A stretch of 43,889 nucleotides of DNA from Fusobacterium varium (GTDB lineage: Bacteria > Fusobacteriota > Fusobacteriia > Fusobacteriales > Fusobacteriaceae): NCBI GenBank assembly GCA_021531615.1, contig JADYUE010000014.1, forward strand, positions 1 through 43,889. The letters run 5' to 3'. Positions 14,405 to 21,804 of the stretch are shown piece after piece; position 1 is the first letter of the stretch; the number at the start of each line of letters is the position of its first letter. Made by a program: the position numbers and the translations under genes. Below the pieces are notes generated by a model, which had not been told where the DNA came from, ran no database searches, and saw only the letters and a program-made list of their open reading frames with translations.

Positions 14405-14518
14405 ATGAAACTATCAGATTATAAAAAAATGATGAACAAACTTGCTGGATTAGGTTATCCAGTGAAAGAAATGACAATAACAGATTTTTACATGATGGTT
14501 AGAATTTTTACTAAATAG
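14405..14518 (+). CDS. Small early phage protein, 37 residues
   Basis: This short protein begins MKLSDYKKMMNKLAGLGYPV and has AAAGGA just upstream. It lies 12 bases after the previous gene and 16 before the next, in the rightward early operon. It is predicted to be two short helices with Met and aromatic residues. No family is recognised. Confidence 0.55.
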   Translation: MKLSDYKKMMNKLAGLGYPVKEMTITDFYMMVRIFTK

Positions 14519-14534
14519 ATTTAAGGAGGATTAA

Positions 14535-14750
14535 ATGAAATTAGAAACTAAAATAACTATTTCTATAAATTATGCTGATCTTGGAGCTCAAATTGAAACA
14601 CCTATAAATCTCAATAAAAAAGAAGCAGAAGATATATGCCAAATTCTATATAATGCATTATTTAGAGAAGCTGGAGCCACTAAAAGTTTTATTCAAACTT
14701 TAAAACCAAAAGCATATAAAAAAACTACTATACCAGCAGAAGAAAATTAA
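14535..14750 (+). CDS. Small early phage protein, 71 residues
   Basis: This protein starts MKLETKITISINYADLGAQI after AAGGAGG. It has N-terminal strands followed by a helix (KEAEDICQILYNALF) and a Lys-rich tail. It is separated from the exonuclease gene by a strong hairpin, so the three tiny early genes may be expressed more than the recombination genes downstream. Function unknown. Confidence 0.6.
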   Translation: MKLETKITISINYADLGAQIETPINLNKKEAEDICQILYNALFREAGATKSFIQTLKPKAYKKTTIPAEEN

Positions 14751-14751
14751 G

Positions 14752-14793
14752 TTTTTAACACAGCTCTCACACTGATGAGAGCCATGTTAAAAA
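14752..14793 (+). terminator. Strong hairpin between early genes and exonuclease
   Basis: Two stacked perfect stems, TTTTTAACA/TGTTAAAAA and GCTCTCA/TGAGAGC, separated by a small CA/CA bulge. The T-run after it is weak, so it may attenuate or protect RNA rather than fully terminate. Confidence 0.55.
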
Positions 14794-14813
14794 TTTAAAA
14801 GAGGTGAAATATT

Positions 14814-15917
14814 ATGACAGTTAAAGAGCTTAGAGCTAAATGCAAGGAATTAGGTTTAAAAGGTTTTTGGACATTGAAAAAAGCAGAATTGGAAAAACTA
14901 ATAGAAGAAAATACTGTACATCTACATGATAGTGAAGTTCTGTTCACTGGGGAATGTTCAGGAGATGGAGAATGGTTAAATCATAGAAGAATAGGAGCAA
15001 CAGACACATCAGTTCTTATTTGTGATAATGCTTATAGAAATAACTTGCTTGATAGACCTGATAAATACACAAGTCCTTTCTTAATGTTTGAGGAGAGAAA
15101 AGGAAGATATAAAAAAGAGATTTCTTTTAACTCACAGGTAGCAATGGACTTTGGACACTATGCAGAAGATTTTATAATTGCACATCTTCCAGTACTATTT
15201 GAGAAAGAGTTCAATATTAAGATCCAAGATACATTAAAGGGTAATCAAGTTGTAGCAAATAAAAACTATCCTCTATGGAGTTGTACTCCTGATAGCTGGG
15301 TAAAAATAGAAGGTGAATGGTATCCAGTAGAGCTAAAAACTGGAAATAGTTATACAGCTTATGAATGGGAGAGAGAGGAAGTTCCAAACAAGTATTTTGC
15401 ACAAGTACAACAACAACTTGCAGTACTAGGGAAAACTAAAGGATTTTTAGTTGGATTTGTAGACAATAGATTTACTAGAGTTTATGAGATTGAAAGAGAT
15501 GATAAACTAATCAGTCAAGCTTATGAAATAACAAAAAGATTCCAATATTACCTTGATAACGACATAGCCCCTGAACTTAATGGATGTGAGGCTGAATGTG
15601 AGTATCTTAAAGCTGAGTTTCAAGGATTTGGTAATAAATATGAGAAAGTTCCAAGCATTGATTTAGATAGCAAAACAGTTCAAGATTATTTTGCTATGGA
15701 AGATACTAAAAAAGAGTTATCAAAGGAAACTAAAGAGATTGAAAAAGATATGAAAATGCTAACATGTATCATACAAAATAAGATGCTAGAGTTTGAAACT
15801 GAAAATTTAGTTATAAATGGTAGTTATCTAGCAACTTGGAAGATAGATGCAAGAGGAGCTAAAAGATTTAGTTTTAAAGAGCTTAAAGAAAATCAAAAAA
15901 TTAAAGAGGTGGCATAA
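14814..15917 (+). CDS. YqaJ-family phage exonuclease with N-terminal SAP-like motif
   Basis: This is a 367-residue protein. Residues 1-33 (TVKELRAKCKELGLKGFWTLKKAELEKLIEE) form a SAP-like helix-extended-helix that may bind DNA. The rest is a lambda-exonuclease/YqaJ fold: WLNHRRIGATDTS, DFGHYAEDFI, SCTPDSWV, PVELKTGNSY and YFAQVQQQLAVLG give the expected Glu, Asp, Glu-x-Lys and Gln residues. The enzyme would chew 5' ends of double-stranded DNA to feed the RecT annealase encoded next. A 57-residue gene sits between the two with TAATG overlaps on both sides. Confidence 0.88.
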   Translation: MTVKELRAKCKELGLKGFWTLKKAELEKLIEENTVHLHDSEVLFTGECSGDGEWLNHRRIGATDTSVLICDNAYRNNLLDRPDKYTSPFLMFEERKGRYKKEISFNSQVAMDFGHYAEDFIIAHLPVLFEKEFNIKIQDTLKGNQVVANKNYPLWSCTPDSWVKIEGEWYPVELKTGNSYTAYEWEREEVPNKYFAQVQQQLAVLGKTKGFLVGFVDNRFTRVYEIERDDKLISQAYEITKRFQYYLDNDIAPELNGCEAECEYLKAEFQGFGNKYEKVPSIDLDSKTVQDYFAMEDTKKELSKETKEIEKDMKMLTCIIQNKMLEFETENLVINGSYLATWKIDARGAKRFSFKELKENQKIKEVA

Positions 15918-16090
15918 TGTATTTAGATTTAAGTGATAAAATCGGAGATTTTTTAATGGATTTAAAAAAATATCCTGAAGATTATTGTATAAGAGATGTA
16001 ATAGACAAACTAGATGATTTTTATGATAGAGCAATAGAGTTAGAAAATGAAATTGAAGATTTAAAAGATAAATATGAGGTGGAAGAATAA
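15917..16090 (+). CDS. 57-residue coiled-coil protein between exonuclease and RecT
   Basis: The ATG shares its first base with the exonuclease stop (TAATG), and its own stop shares a base with the recT start in the same way, so translation of all three is coupled. The protein is acidic and helical (ends IELENEIEDLKDKYEVEE). Its position suggests an accessory to the exonuclease-annealase pair, but no family is recognised. Confidence 0.7.
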   Translation: MYLDLSDKIGDFLMDLKKYPEDYCIRDVIDKLDDFYDRAIELENEIEDLKDKYEVEE

Positions 16091-17082
16091 TGGCAAGAGC
16101 AGTAAACAAATTAGTAACAAATGAAAATGAGGTTTCAACTGGAGTTCCAGCTTTAAAAAGTGCATTAGCAACACAAGCAATAAGAAAACAAATTAAATCA
16201 TTGCTTGGTGATAGATCAGGGCATTTTATGATGGCAATAGTTCAAGTTGTAGAAGGTACTCCACAACTACAACAGGCAGAGCCTCAATCAATAATCAATG
16301 CAGCAATAGCAAGTGCAGTGTTAAATCTTCCTATTGAGAAAAACCTAGGATTTGCTTATATAGTTCCTTACAAAGATAGAGAAAAAGGAATGATTGCACA
16401 GTTCCAATTAGGATATAAAGGTTATATACAACTAGCTTTGAGAAGTGGAGAGTATAAATATATCAATGCTATTGAGGTAAAAGAGGGAGAAATTAAAAAT
16501 TATAACATGCTTACTGGAGAGTTGGAGCTAGAATTTATTGAGGATATTGATAAAAGACTTGAAGCTAAAACAGTTGGGTATGCTAGTTATATAGAGTTTA
16601 ACAATGGATTTAGAAATACACTCTTTATGACAGAGGCACAAATGAAAAATCATGCTAAAAGATATAGTCAATCTTATCAATATGATGTTAATTACAATAA
16701 GAAAAATTCAAACTGGAGTAAGAATTTTGAGGCTATGGCACTTAAAACAGTTTTAAAACTTAATATCAGTAAATATGGTGCTTTATCAGTAGAGATACAA
16801 AAAGCACTTCAAACTGATGGAATGGTAGTTAATGAAATAGAAGATGATGGAACTATAGCTGGAAAGTTCTCAGACAATAATGGAGATGTAGTTGAGGTTA
16901 TAGATGATATAAAAGCAACTGATGAAGATAGAGTACAGTTATTAAAATTAGCAGAGCCTTTAAAAATCAATCTTGTTGATGTAGTAAAGAAAGAATTGAG
17001 AATTGATTTTGAAACTATGAGTAAATCAGAAGCTAATGAGGTTGATGCTTTTATAACTGACAGATTAGCAGATATGATGTAA
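16090..17082 (+). CDS. recT: RecT single-strand annealing protein
   Basis: This 330-residue protein has the typical RecT core. It includes HFMMAIVQVVEGTPQLQQAEPQSIINAAIASAVLNLPIEKNLGFAYIVPY, then IAQFQLGYKGYIQLALRSGEY and the C-terminal segment KNFEAMALKTVLKLNISKYG. The tail is acidic, as in many phage RecT proteins that bind host SSB or the partner nuclease. Together with the YqaJ exonuclease it forms a two-component recombination system for phage DNA repair and concatemer formation. Confidence 0.93.
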   Translation: MARAVNKLVTNENEVSTGVPALKSALATQAIRKQIKSLLGDRSGHFMMAIVQVVEGTPQLQQAEPQSIINAAIASAVLNLPIEKNLGFAYIVPYKDREKGMIAQFQLGYKGYIQLALRSGEYKYINAIEVKEGEIKNYNMLTGELELEFIEDIDKRLEAKTVGYASYIEFNNGFRNTLFMTEAQMKNHAKRYSQSYQYDVNYNKKNSNWSKNFEAMALKTVLKLNISKYGALSVEIQKALQTDGMVVNEIEDDGTIAGKFSDNNGDVVEVIDDIKATDEDRVQLLKLAEPLKINLVDVVKKELRIDFETMSKSEANEVDAFITDRLADMM

Positions 17083-17087
17083 AAATG

Positions 17088-17107
17088 AAGAGGGATCTTC
17101 CCCTCTT
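17088..17107 (+). terminator. Short hairpin after recT
   Basis: AAGAGGG/CCCTCTT with a 6-base loop, followed by TTTCC and then the ribosome site of the next gene. A weak terminator or a processing site. Confidence 0.45.
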
Positions 17108-17127
17108 TTCCTTACAGGAGGAATAAA

Positions 17128-17412
17128 ATGGTATTTAATTACATAATTAAAAGCTATAAAGGAATAAGAATATCAGATACTGGAGATATTTTTAATGATG
17201 TTAAAAAGGATGTAGTAACTAGCCCAATAGATGCTTTAAAAGTTTACCAAGAGCATAAAAGATTAGGATTAGATCCTGAGATCTTAAAGAGAGTAGACAG
17301 GAATTGGATGGAGATTAAAGAGAAAGACTTGGAGCAAGACAAAGCTAAGATGAAAGCTGTAAAAGTAAAAGGACTAAAAAAAGCTTTTCAAATAGTTACA
17401 GTTGGGCTATGA
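17128..17412 (+). CDS. Unknown phage protein, 94 residues
   Basis: This protein starts MVFNYIIKSYKGIRISDTGD after AGGAGG. It has an N-terminal strand region, then charged helices rich in Lys and Asp, and ends FQIVTVGL. It is co-directional with recT and 12 bases ahead of the next small gene. No family is recognised. Confidence 0.6.
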   Translation: MVFNYIIKSYKGIRISDTGDIFNDVKKDVVTSPIDALKVYQEHKRLGLDPEILKRVDRNWMEIKEKDLEQDKAKMKAVKVKGLKKAFQIVTVGL

Positions 17413-17424
17413 AGAAGGTGGCAA

Positions 17425-17631
17425 ATGAAAAGAGGAACTTATAAGAAATGCACTAGAAAAAGAAATAAACTTATTAAGCAATTAAAAGAATTTTGTAGAG
17501 TTGATTATAAGATAGATAATAAAACTTTGATACTGAAATTAGCTATTTCCAAGACTGAGTTTTATAGAAACTTTAAAACTATAGCTGATGAATGTAGAAA
17601 GTTAAATAGAAGTGAGAGCTTATTTGGTTAG
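17425..17631 (+). CDS. Small basic phage protein, possible DNA-binding
   Basis: This 68-residue, very basic protein opens MKRGTYKKCTRKRNKLIKQL and then carries a segment resembling an HTH (NKTLILKLAISKTEFYRNFKTIADECRKL). Nucleic-acid binding is a reasonable inference from charge and the helix pattern. It sits 12 bases after one gene and 9 before another in the rightward early operon. Confidence 0.55.
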   Translation: MKRGTYKKCTRKRNKLIKQLKEFCRVDYKIDNKTLILKLAISKTEFYRNFKTIADECRKLNRSESLFG

Positions 17632-17640
17632 GTGATGAGC

Positions 17641-17766
17641 ATGTGGGAATTTATTTACTGGGTAATAATAATCTTAGCAGTTGCTGGGATTATATTAGAG
17701 GTTATAGATGGAGGAGAGTGGCAAAAATGTGGAGATGTAAAGAGTGTGGTGGAACTGAGTTCATAG
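17641..17766 (+). CDS. 41-residue membrane peptide overlapping the next gene
   Basis: This frame starts MWEFIYWVIIILAVAGIILE and has one membrane span in the first 20 residues. A short cytoplasmic tail (DGGEWQKCGDVKSVVELSS) follows. AGGTGATG lies just upstream. Its last 40 bases overlap the start of the zinc-ribbon gene in another frame. A small inner-membrane phage protein of unknown role. Confidence 0.5.
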   Translation: MWEFIYWVIIILAVAGIILEVIDGGEWQKCGDVKSVVELSS

Positions 17767-17930
17767 AGCAATACATGAATGGATATAGAAAATATAGGGA
17801 ATATGATAAAGAAGGTGAACCAGTTTATGATTCACAAGTTGATAATGACCCTGAGCTAGATATAGAATGTGAGAATTGTGGAAATAGAGGAGATCACTTA
17901 ACAGATATAGCAGAGTGGGTGGAGGAGTAA
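17727..17930 (+). CDS. Small zinc-ribbon phage protein
   Basis: This protein has 67 residues from ATG 17727 (MWRCKECGGTEF). Two CxxC pairs, CKEC near the N-terminus and CENC near residue 50, form a zinc ribbon, with an acidic Tyr-rich stretch between. A frame opening at 17643 is not chosen, because it begins inside the membrane-peptide gene and puts non-conserved sequence ahead of the ribbon. The ribbon fits a nucleic-acid or protein-binding role; the exact function is unknown. Confidence 0.65.
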   Translation: MWRCKECGGTEFIEQYMNGYRKYREYDKEGEPVYDSQVDNDPELDIECENCGNRGDHLTDIAEWVEE

Positions 17931-17939
17931 TATAAATTA

Positions 17940-17964
17940 TTCCCATTTTCATTGAAATTGGGAA
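17940..17964 (+). terminator. Hairpin before the excisionase-like gene
   Basis: Arms TTCCCATTTTC and GAAATTGGGAA pair with one mismatch around a 3-base loop. There is no T-run, so it may be an RNA-stability or processing element. Confidence 0.4.
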
Positions 17965-17984
17965 AGAAACGAGGTAGAATATAA

Positions 17985-18176
17985 ATGGAAAAGTTACTAA
18001 ATGAAGATAAAATGTTAAACAAATACGAGGTCATGAAGTTGCTCAATGTTACAGAAGAAACGGCTAAAAAGAAGATGCAAGAAATAAATTGCGAAATTAG
18101 AAGAAAAAATAAAAATGTTAAAACATTAAGAGGTCGTGTTAGTTCTAAAGCATTGAGAGAAAAATATAATCTTTAA
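17985..18176 (+). CDS. Excisionase-like HTH protein
   Basis: This is a 63-residue basic protein with a winged-helix/MerR-like segment, NKYEVMKLLNVTEETAKKKMQEINCEI, and a Lys/Arg tail. Size, charge and position directly before the integrase match recombination directionality factors (Xis). It would bend attachment-site DNA and favour excision. A terminator separates it from the integrase gene, which lets the two be expressed at different levels. Confidence 0.65.
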   Translation: MEKLLNEDKMLNKYEVMKLLNVTEETAKKKMQEINCEIRRKNKNVKTLRGRVSSKALREKYNL

Positions 18177-18182
18177 TTGAAA

Positions 18183-18216
18183 AATAAAGGGTAACTTAAT
18201 ACCCTTATTTTTTTTA
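18183..18216 (+). terminator. Terminator between excisionase-like gene and integrase
   Basis: Stem AATAAAGGGTA/TACCCTTATT (one bulged A), a 6-base loop and a run of T residues, ending 15 bases before the integrase start. Confidence 0.8.
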
Positions 18217-18230
18217 TCAGGAGGTACTTC

Positions 18231-19250
18231 ATGAAAAATCCAAACGGCTTTGGTACAGTCTATAAACTGACTGGAAATAGAAGAAAAAAATGGGTCGCAA
18301 GAAAAACTATAGCTTGGGAAGATGGGAAACAAAAAAGGGTAGTTGTAGGCTACTTCGAGAGCAAAAGAGAAGCAATGGAGGCACTAGGAAAGTTTATATA
18401 TAATCCAAACTCAAAAATAACCTTAGATGAAGTTTATGAAGAATGGAGCAATTATCACTTTAAAAAGTTAAGTATAAGAGTTGCTGAAAATACTAAGTAC
18501 ACTTATAACGCTTACTTCAAAGAGATAAAAACTATGTATATAAGAGATATTGAAATAACTACACTTCAAAGTTTTTTTAGTAAGCTTGAAGAAAGTTTAT
18601 CTAGTGCAAGTGTGAAAAGAATAAAAAGCATAGCAAGTATGATATTTGATTATGCAGTGAAAAAAGATATTATTGATAAAAATATCACTAAGTTTATAGA
18701 GTTACAGAAATTCAAAGCAGTTAAAATTAAATCACAATTTTCTACTGAGGAAATAGAAACATTGTGGAATAATAAAGATATGTACCTTGTAGATAGTGTT
18801 TTAATACTTATCTACACAGGTATGAGGATATCAGAGCTGCTTAATTTAAAAATAGAAGATATTAGCTTAGAACATGAGTATAAAGTTATTCATGTTAAAG
18901 CAAGTAAGACAGATGCAGGAATAAGAGATATTCCAATCAGTCCTCTTATACTTCAACTTATAACTAAAAATATAAGTGTTGGTAAAGAATATCTTTTTTT
19001 AAACTCAAAAGGGAATAAATTCAATTATCCAGCTTACAGAAATGCTTTTAAAATTCTTATGGAAAAATTAAATATGAATCATACTGTGCATGAGTGTAGA
19101 CACACAACGGCTACTCTCTTATCCAACGCTGGAGCGGATCCAACAAGCATCGTTAAAATTCTTGGGCACACAGATTATACTTTAACGAGTAGAGTTTATA
19201 CTCATAAAGATAAAGAGCAGTTAGATAAAGCAATCAATTTAATTCAATAA
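18231..19250 (+). CDS. int: Phage tyrosine integrase
   Basis: This is a 339-residue site-specific recombinase. The N-terminus has an AP2-like arm-binding domain (NGFGTVYKLTGNRRKKWVARK), then a SAM-like core-binding domain (about 60-150) and the catalytic domain. The active-site set is visible: Arg in TGMRISELL, Lys in KASKTDAGIRD, H287 and R290 in HECRHTTAT, H313 in GHTDYT and the nucleophile Y323 in SRVYTH. It is the last prophage gene on this side, so the attachment junction should lie just to the right, between 19251 and the CRISPR array. Confidence 0.93.
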   Translation: MKNPNGFGTVYKLTGNRRKKWVARKTIAWEDGKQKRVVVGYFESKREAMEALGKFIYNPNSKITLDEVYEEWSNYHFKKLSIRVAENTKYTYNAYFKEIKTMYIRDIEITTLQSFFSKLEESLSSASVKRIKSIASMIFDYAVKKDIIDKNITKFIELQKFKAVKIKSQFSTEEIETLWNNKDMYLVDSVLILIYTGMRISELLNLKIEDISLEHEYKVIHVKASKTDAGIRDIPISPLILQLITKNISVGKEYLFLNSKGNKFNYPAYRNAFKILMEKLNMNHTVHECRHTTATLLSNAGADPTSIVKILGHTDYTLTSRVYTHKDKEQLDKAINLIQ

Positions 19251-19263
19251 AAAGCAATAAAAA

Positions 19264-19338
19264 AAGTAAGTGTTGTCTATTTGTTGGCTACGACCATGCT
19301 TTTTAGTACTTTCTAGTACTAGTAGATACCACTTACTT
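19264..19338 (+). other. Branched inverted repeat after the integrase (att region or RNA)
   Basis: Arms 19264-19279 and 19323-19338 pair over 16 positions with one mismatch and one G-U (rightward RNA). Inside is a perfect hairpin TAGTACT/AGTACTA (19304-19321) and a small TGG/CCA hairpin (19285-19296). The whole could be a three-way junction. It could be integrase arm or core sites, a terminator-like 3' end of the integrase RNA, or a small RNA. The segment from 19251 to 19387 holds no gene. Confidence 0.45.
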
Positions 19339-19352
19339 TATATATAAACTTT

Positions 19353-19371
19353 GTGATATTAGCAATATCAC
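19353..19371 (+). repeat. Perfect 8-bp inverted repeat at the CRISPR trailer
   Basis: GTGATATT-AGC-AATATCAC, a perfect hairpin 16 bases left of the last (degenerate) CRISPR repeat. It could stop the leftward pre-crRNA or mark an attachment core. Confidence 0.5.
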
Positions 19372-19387
19372 GGTTCTTTATAAACTA

Positions 19388-20211
19388 TATAACAATCCTC
19401 CAAGGTTAAATAAAAAGGAGACTAGAAAAAATATATGATGTCAATACAGATTAATTTACAATCCTCCAAGGTTAAATAAAAAGATTTATGAAAGACCTAA
19501 TTAAGATTGAGGAAAGAAATTTACAATCCTCCAAGGTTAAATAAAAAGCTTGTCTTACACGTTTCTTAATACCAAACGTATACTATTTACAATCCTCCAA
19601 GGTTAAATAAAAAGTGTAGATTTAAAGGCTTTTATTTTAAAATCTACATCATTTACAATCCTCCAAGGTTAAATAAAAAGTTTATGGATTGACCCAATAT
19701 GGTTTAAGGAAAACTAATTTACAATCCTCCAAGGTTAAATAAAAAGGATCTCCAAGTTCTGGTATATTAATACCAAATATATATTTACAATCCTCCAAGG
19801 TTAAATAAAAAGATTCTTGGGTACGTAAGTCTATAGAGAGTATTAAAGATTTACAATCCTCCAAGGTTAAATAAAAAGTCAAATAGATAAAGCTATGTCT
19901 GGTAATTTAGGTTTATTTACAATCCTCCAAGGTTAAATAAAAAGTAGGTTATATTTGGTAATATTGCCTATGTTATTTATAATTTACAATCCTCCAAGGT
20001 TAAATAAAAAGTTATAAGTTAAAAGTTTTCATTTCAAACCCCTAATAGATTTACAATCCTCCAAGGTTAAATAAAAAGAACATTGCTTGTCAACTGGGTG
20101 CAATGTCTTGCATCTATTTACAATCCTCCAAGGTTAAATAAAAAGTTCTTTAGTAAATATCATCTTTTTTCTCCTTTACTTATTTACAATCCTCCAAGGT
20201 TAAATAAAAAG
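19388..20211 (-). CRISPR. CRISPR array, 13 repeats and 12 spacers
   Basis: Thirteen 30-base repeats, starting at 19388, 19454, 19519, 19585, 19651, 19717, 19783, 19849, 19915, 19982, 20049, 20116 and 20182. Spacers are 35-37 bases. Twelve repeats are identical; the leftmost has three changes in its first four bases. In crRNA sense (leftward) the repeat starts CTTTTTATTT and ends GGATTGTAAAT, like the repeat family used by type I-B systems. A promoter to the right, the 3' end and the degenerate left repeat all agree on leftward transcription. No cas gene is in the window. I found no spacer matching this window by eye. Confidence 0.97.
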
Positions 20212-20236
20212 TAACACACTAACTATCTTTTGTCTT

Positions 20237-20265
20237 ATAATACTCTCTTTTATAATTTTTGTCCA
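20237..20265 (-). promoter_or_regulatory. Pre-crRNA promoter in the CRISPR leader
   Basis: Leftward TGGACA (20260-20265), a 17-base spacer and TATTAT (20237-20242), about 25 bases from the first repeat. The leader (20212-20390) is otherwise very AT-rich and gene-free. Confidence 0.6.
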
Positions 20266-20390
20266 TCTGAATTTTTATAAAAAAAATTTATACTAATTCT
20301 ATTTTAAAATAAAAAATATACTTAAAAAATCTAAAAATTAAAGCTATTTGTCTATACATAAACTTTTTTACATTATAAGAAATCGACAAT

Positions 20391-20416
20391 AAAAAACCCA
20401 CTACTTTTATAGTGGG
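20391..20416 (-). terminator. Terminator of the symporter gene
   Basis: CCCACTA/TAGTGGG (20397-20403, 20410-20416) with a 6-base loop and a T-rich tail on the leftward strand. Confidence 0.85.
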
Positions 20417-20430
20417 CATTTTTCTAAATT

Positions 20431-21630
20431 TTATTTATTTTTCTTTTTAAAAATTCCATTAAGCATCAATGCTAAAGCTCCATCTCCAACTACATTACAA
20501 GCTGTTCCAAAGCTATCTTGTAAAGCAAATATTGTAAGCATTAACCCTGTTCCCTCTTCATTAAATCCAAGTACTGAAATTATTATACCTAGAGATGCCA
20601 TTACTGTTCCACCTGGCACTCCTGGAGCTCCAACTGCAAAGATTCCAAGTAAAATAATAAATAATATCATTGTTCCTAATGAAGGAATTTGTCCATATAA
20701 TATTTTTGAAACTGTCATAACAAAGAAAACCTCTGTTAACACTGAACCACATAGGTGAATAGTTGATCCTAAAGGAACAGCAAAATCTGCTATATCTTCA
20801 TCTAAAACACCTGATTTTTTAGCACAACTTAAAGCTACTGGTAGTGTTGCTGCTGAAGACATTGTTCCTACTGCTGTAAGATATGCTGGTCCATAGCTTT
20901 TTAATAGTTTTAAAGGATTTTTTCCTGAAATAATTCCACCTAATGTATATAGAACAGTTAACCAAATAAAGTGTCCTATTAAAACTATAATAATTACCTT
21001 TAAGAATACTGGGAATTGTTTTATAATCTCTCCTTCATATGCTAATGTTGTAAATGTTGAAGCTATAAAAAATGGTAGTATTGGAATTATAATTTTATAA
21101 ACTATTTTCAACATTATATTATTTAATTCATCTAACAGTTTTTCAAAAGTTTTTGATTCTGTCCATACAACTGCTAATCCTAAAAATAGTGCTAAAATCA
21201 ATGCTGTCATTACTGAAAAAACAGGTGGTATCTCCACTTTAAATATCAATTTTGGAATTATATTTTTTACTATATCAGATTTTGCAGCAATATTTAACTT
21301 AGGAATAATCATATATCCTGCTGTCATAGATAACAGAGCTGCTCCAACAGATGATAGATATGCCATCATCAACATTGTTCCCAACATTTTACTTGCATTT
21401 GCTTTCATTTTTGTTATTGCAGGTGCTATAAATCCTAGAATAATAAGTGGTATTGTAAAGTTTATTACCTGTCCAAGTATAAATTTTATAGTGTTTATTA
21501 CTCCAATTATATTTTGTGCTGTTTCTTGGCTAACACCACCTATTTTTGCATCTAAGGAATAACCTAAAATTAATCCTACAAATACTCCTAAAAGTAACTT
21601 AAATATCAAACTTTCTCTTAATTTTGCCAT
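20431..21630 (-). CDS. Dicarboxylate/amino acid:cation symporter (DAACS family)
   Basis: This 399-residue inner-membrane protein has about eight membrane spans and the two re-entrant loops of the family. The Ser-rich HP1 loop is TMSSAATLPVAL (about 255-266). PLGSTIHLCGS marks TM7 and GVPGGTVMASLG the HP2 loop. SFGTACNVVGDGA is the TM8 substrate-binding motif with its conserved Asp and Asn. It should import an acidic or small neutral amino acid or dicarboxylate with Na+ or H+. The exact substrate cannot be told from sequence. It appears to be a single-gene unit with its own terminator. Confidence 0.88.
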   Translation of the reverse strand: MAKLRESLIFKLLLGVFVGLILGYSLDAKIGGVSQETAQNIIGVINTIKFILGQVINFTIPLIILGFIAPAITKMKANASKMLGTMLMMAYLSSVGAALLSMTAGYMIIPKLNIAAKSDIVKNIIPKLIFKVEIPPVFSVMTALILALFLGLAVVWTESKTFEKLLDELNNIMLKIVYKIIIPILPFFIASTFTTLAYEGEIIKQFPVFLKVIIIVLIGHFIWLTVLYTLGGIISGKNPLKLLKSYGPAYLTAVGTMSSAATLPVALSCAKKSGVLDEDIADFAVPLGSTIHLCGSVLTEVFFVMTVSKILYGQIPSLGTMILFIILLGIFAVGAPGVPGGTVMASLGIIISVLGFNEEGTGLMLTIFALQDSFGTACNVVGDGALALMLNGIFKKKNK

Positions 21631-21749
21631 AAGAATTCCCTCACTTTTATTTTTTTATTTTTTTAGTCAACAATATTTATTTTAGAATATAGCACATTTA
21701 AATAATTAAATCAATTTTATTTTAAAAATTTTTCAAAAACTTTTTTCAA

Positions 21750-21783
21750 AAAAAATAGAGAGATAGATAAAATTCTACCTCTC
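21750..21783 (-). terminator. Terminator of the P-type ATPase gene
   Basis: Ten-pair stem (21774-21783 with 21758-21767, one G-U) and a T-rich run leftward (TATTTTTTTT), just after the ATPase stop. Confidence 0.8.
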
Positions 21784-21804
21784 CATATTTTTTAGATTAT
21801 TTAA

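Noticed and set aside
17643-17726. Longer start of the zinc-ribbon gene
   Set aside because: The extra residues are the membrane-peptide gene read in another frame.
19682-19882. Leftward frame with repeated FYLTLEDCK
   Set aside because: The repeat peptide is simply the CRISPR repeat translated; it is not a protein gene.
19388-20211. Self-targeting spacers against this prophage
   Set aside because: I compared distinctive segments of the spacers with the window by eye and saw no match; a computed search of the whole genome would be needed to be sure.
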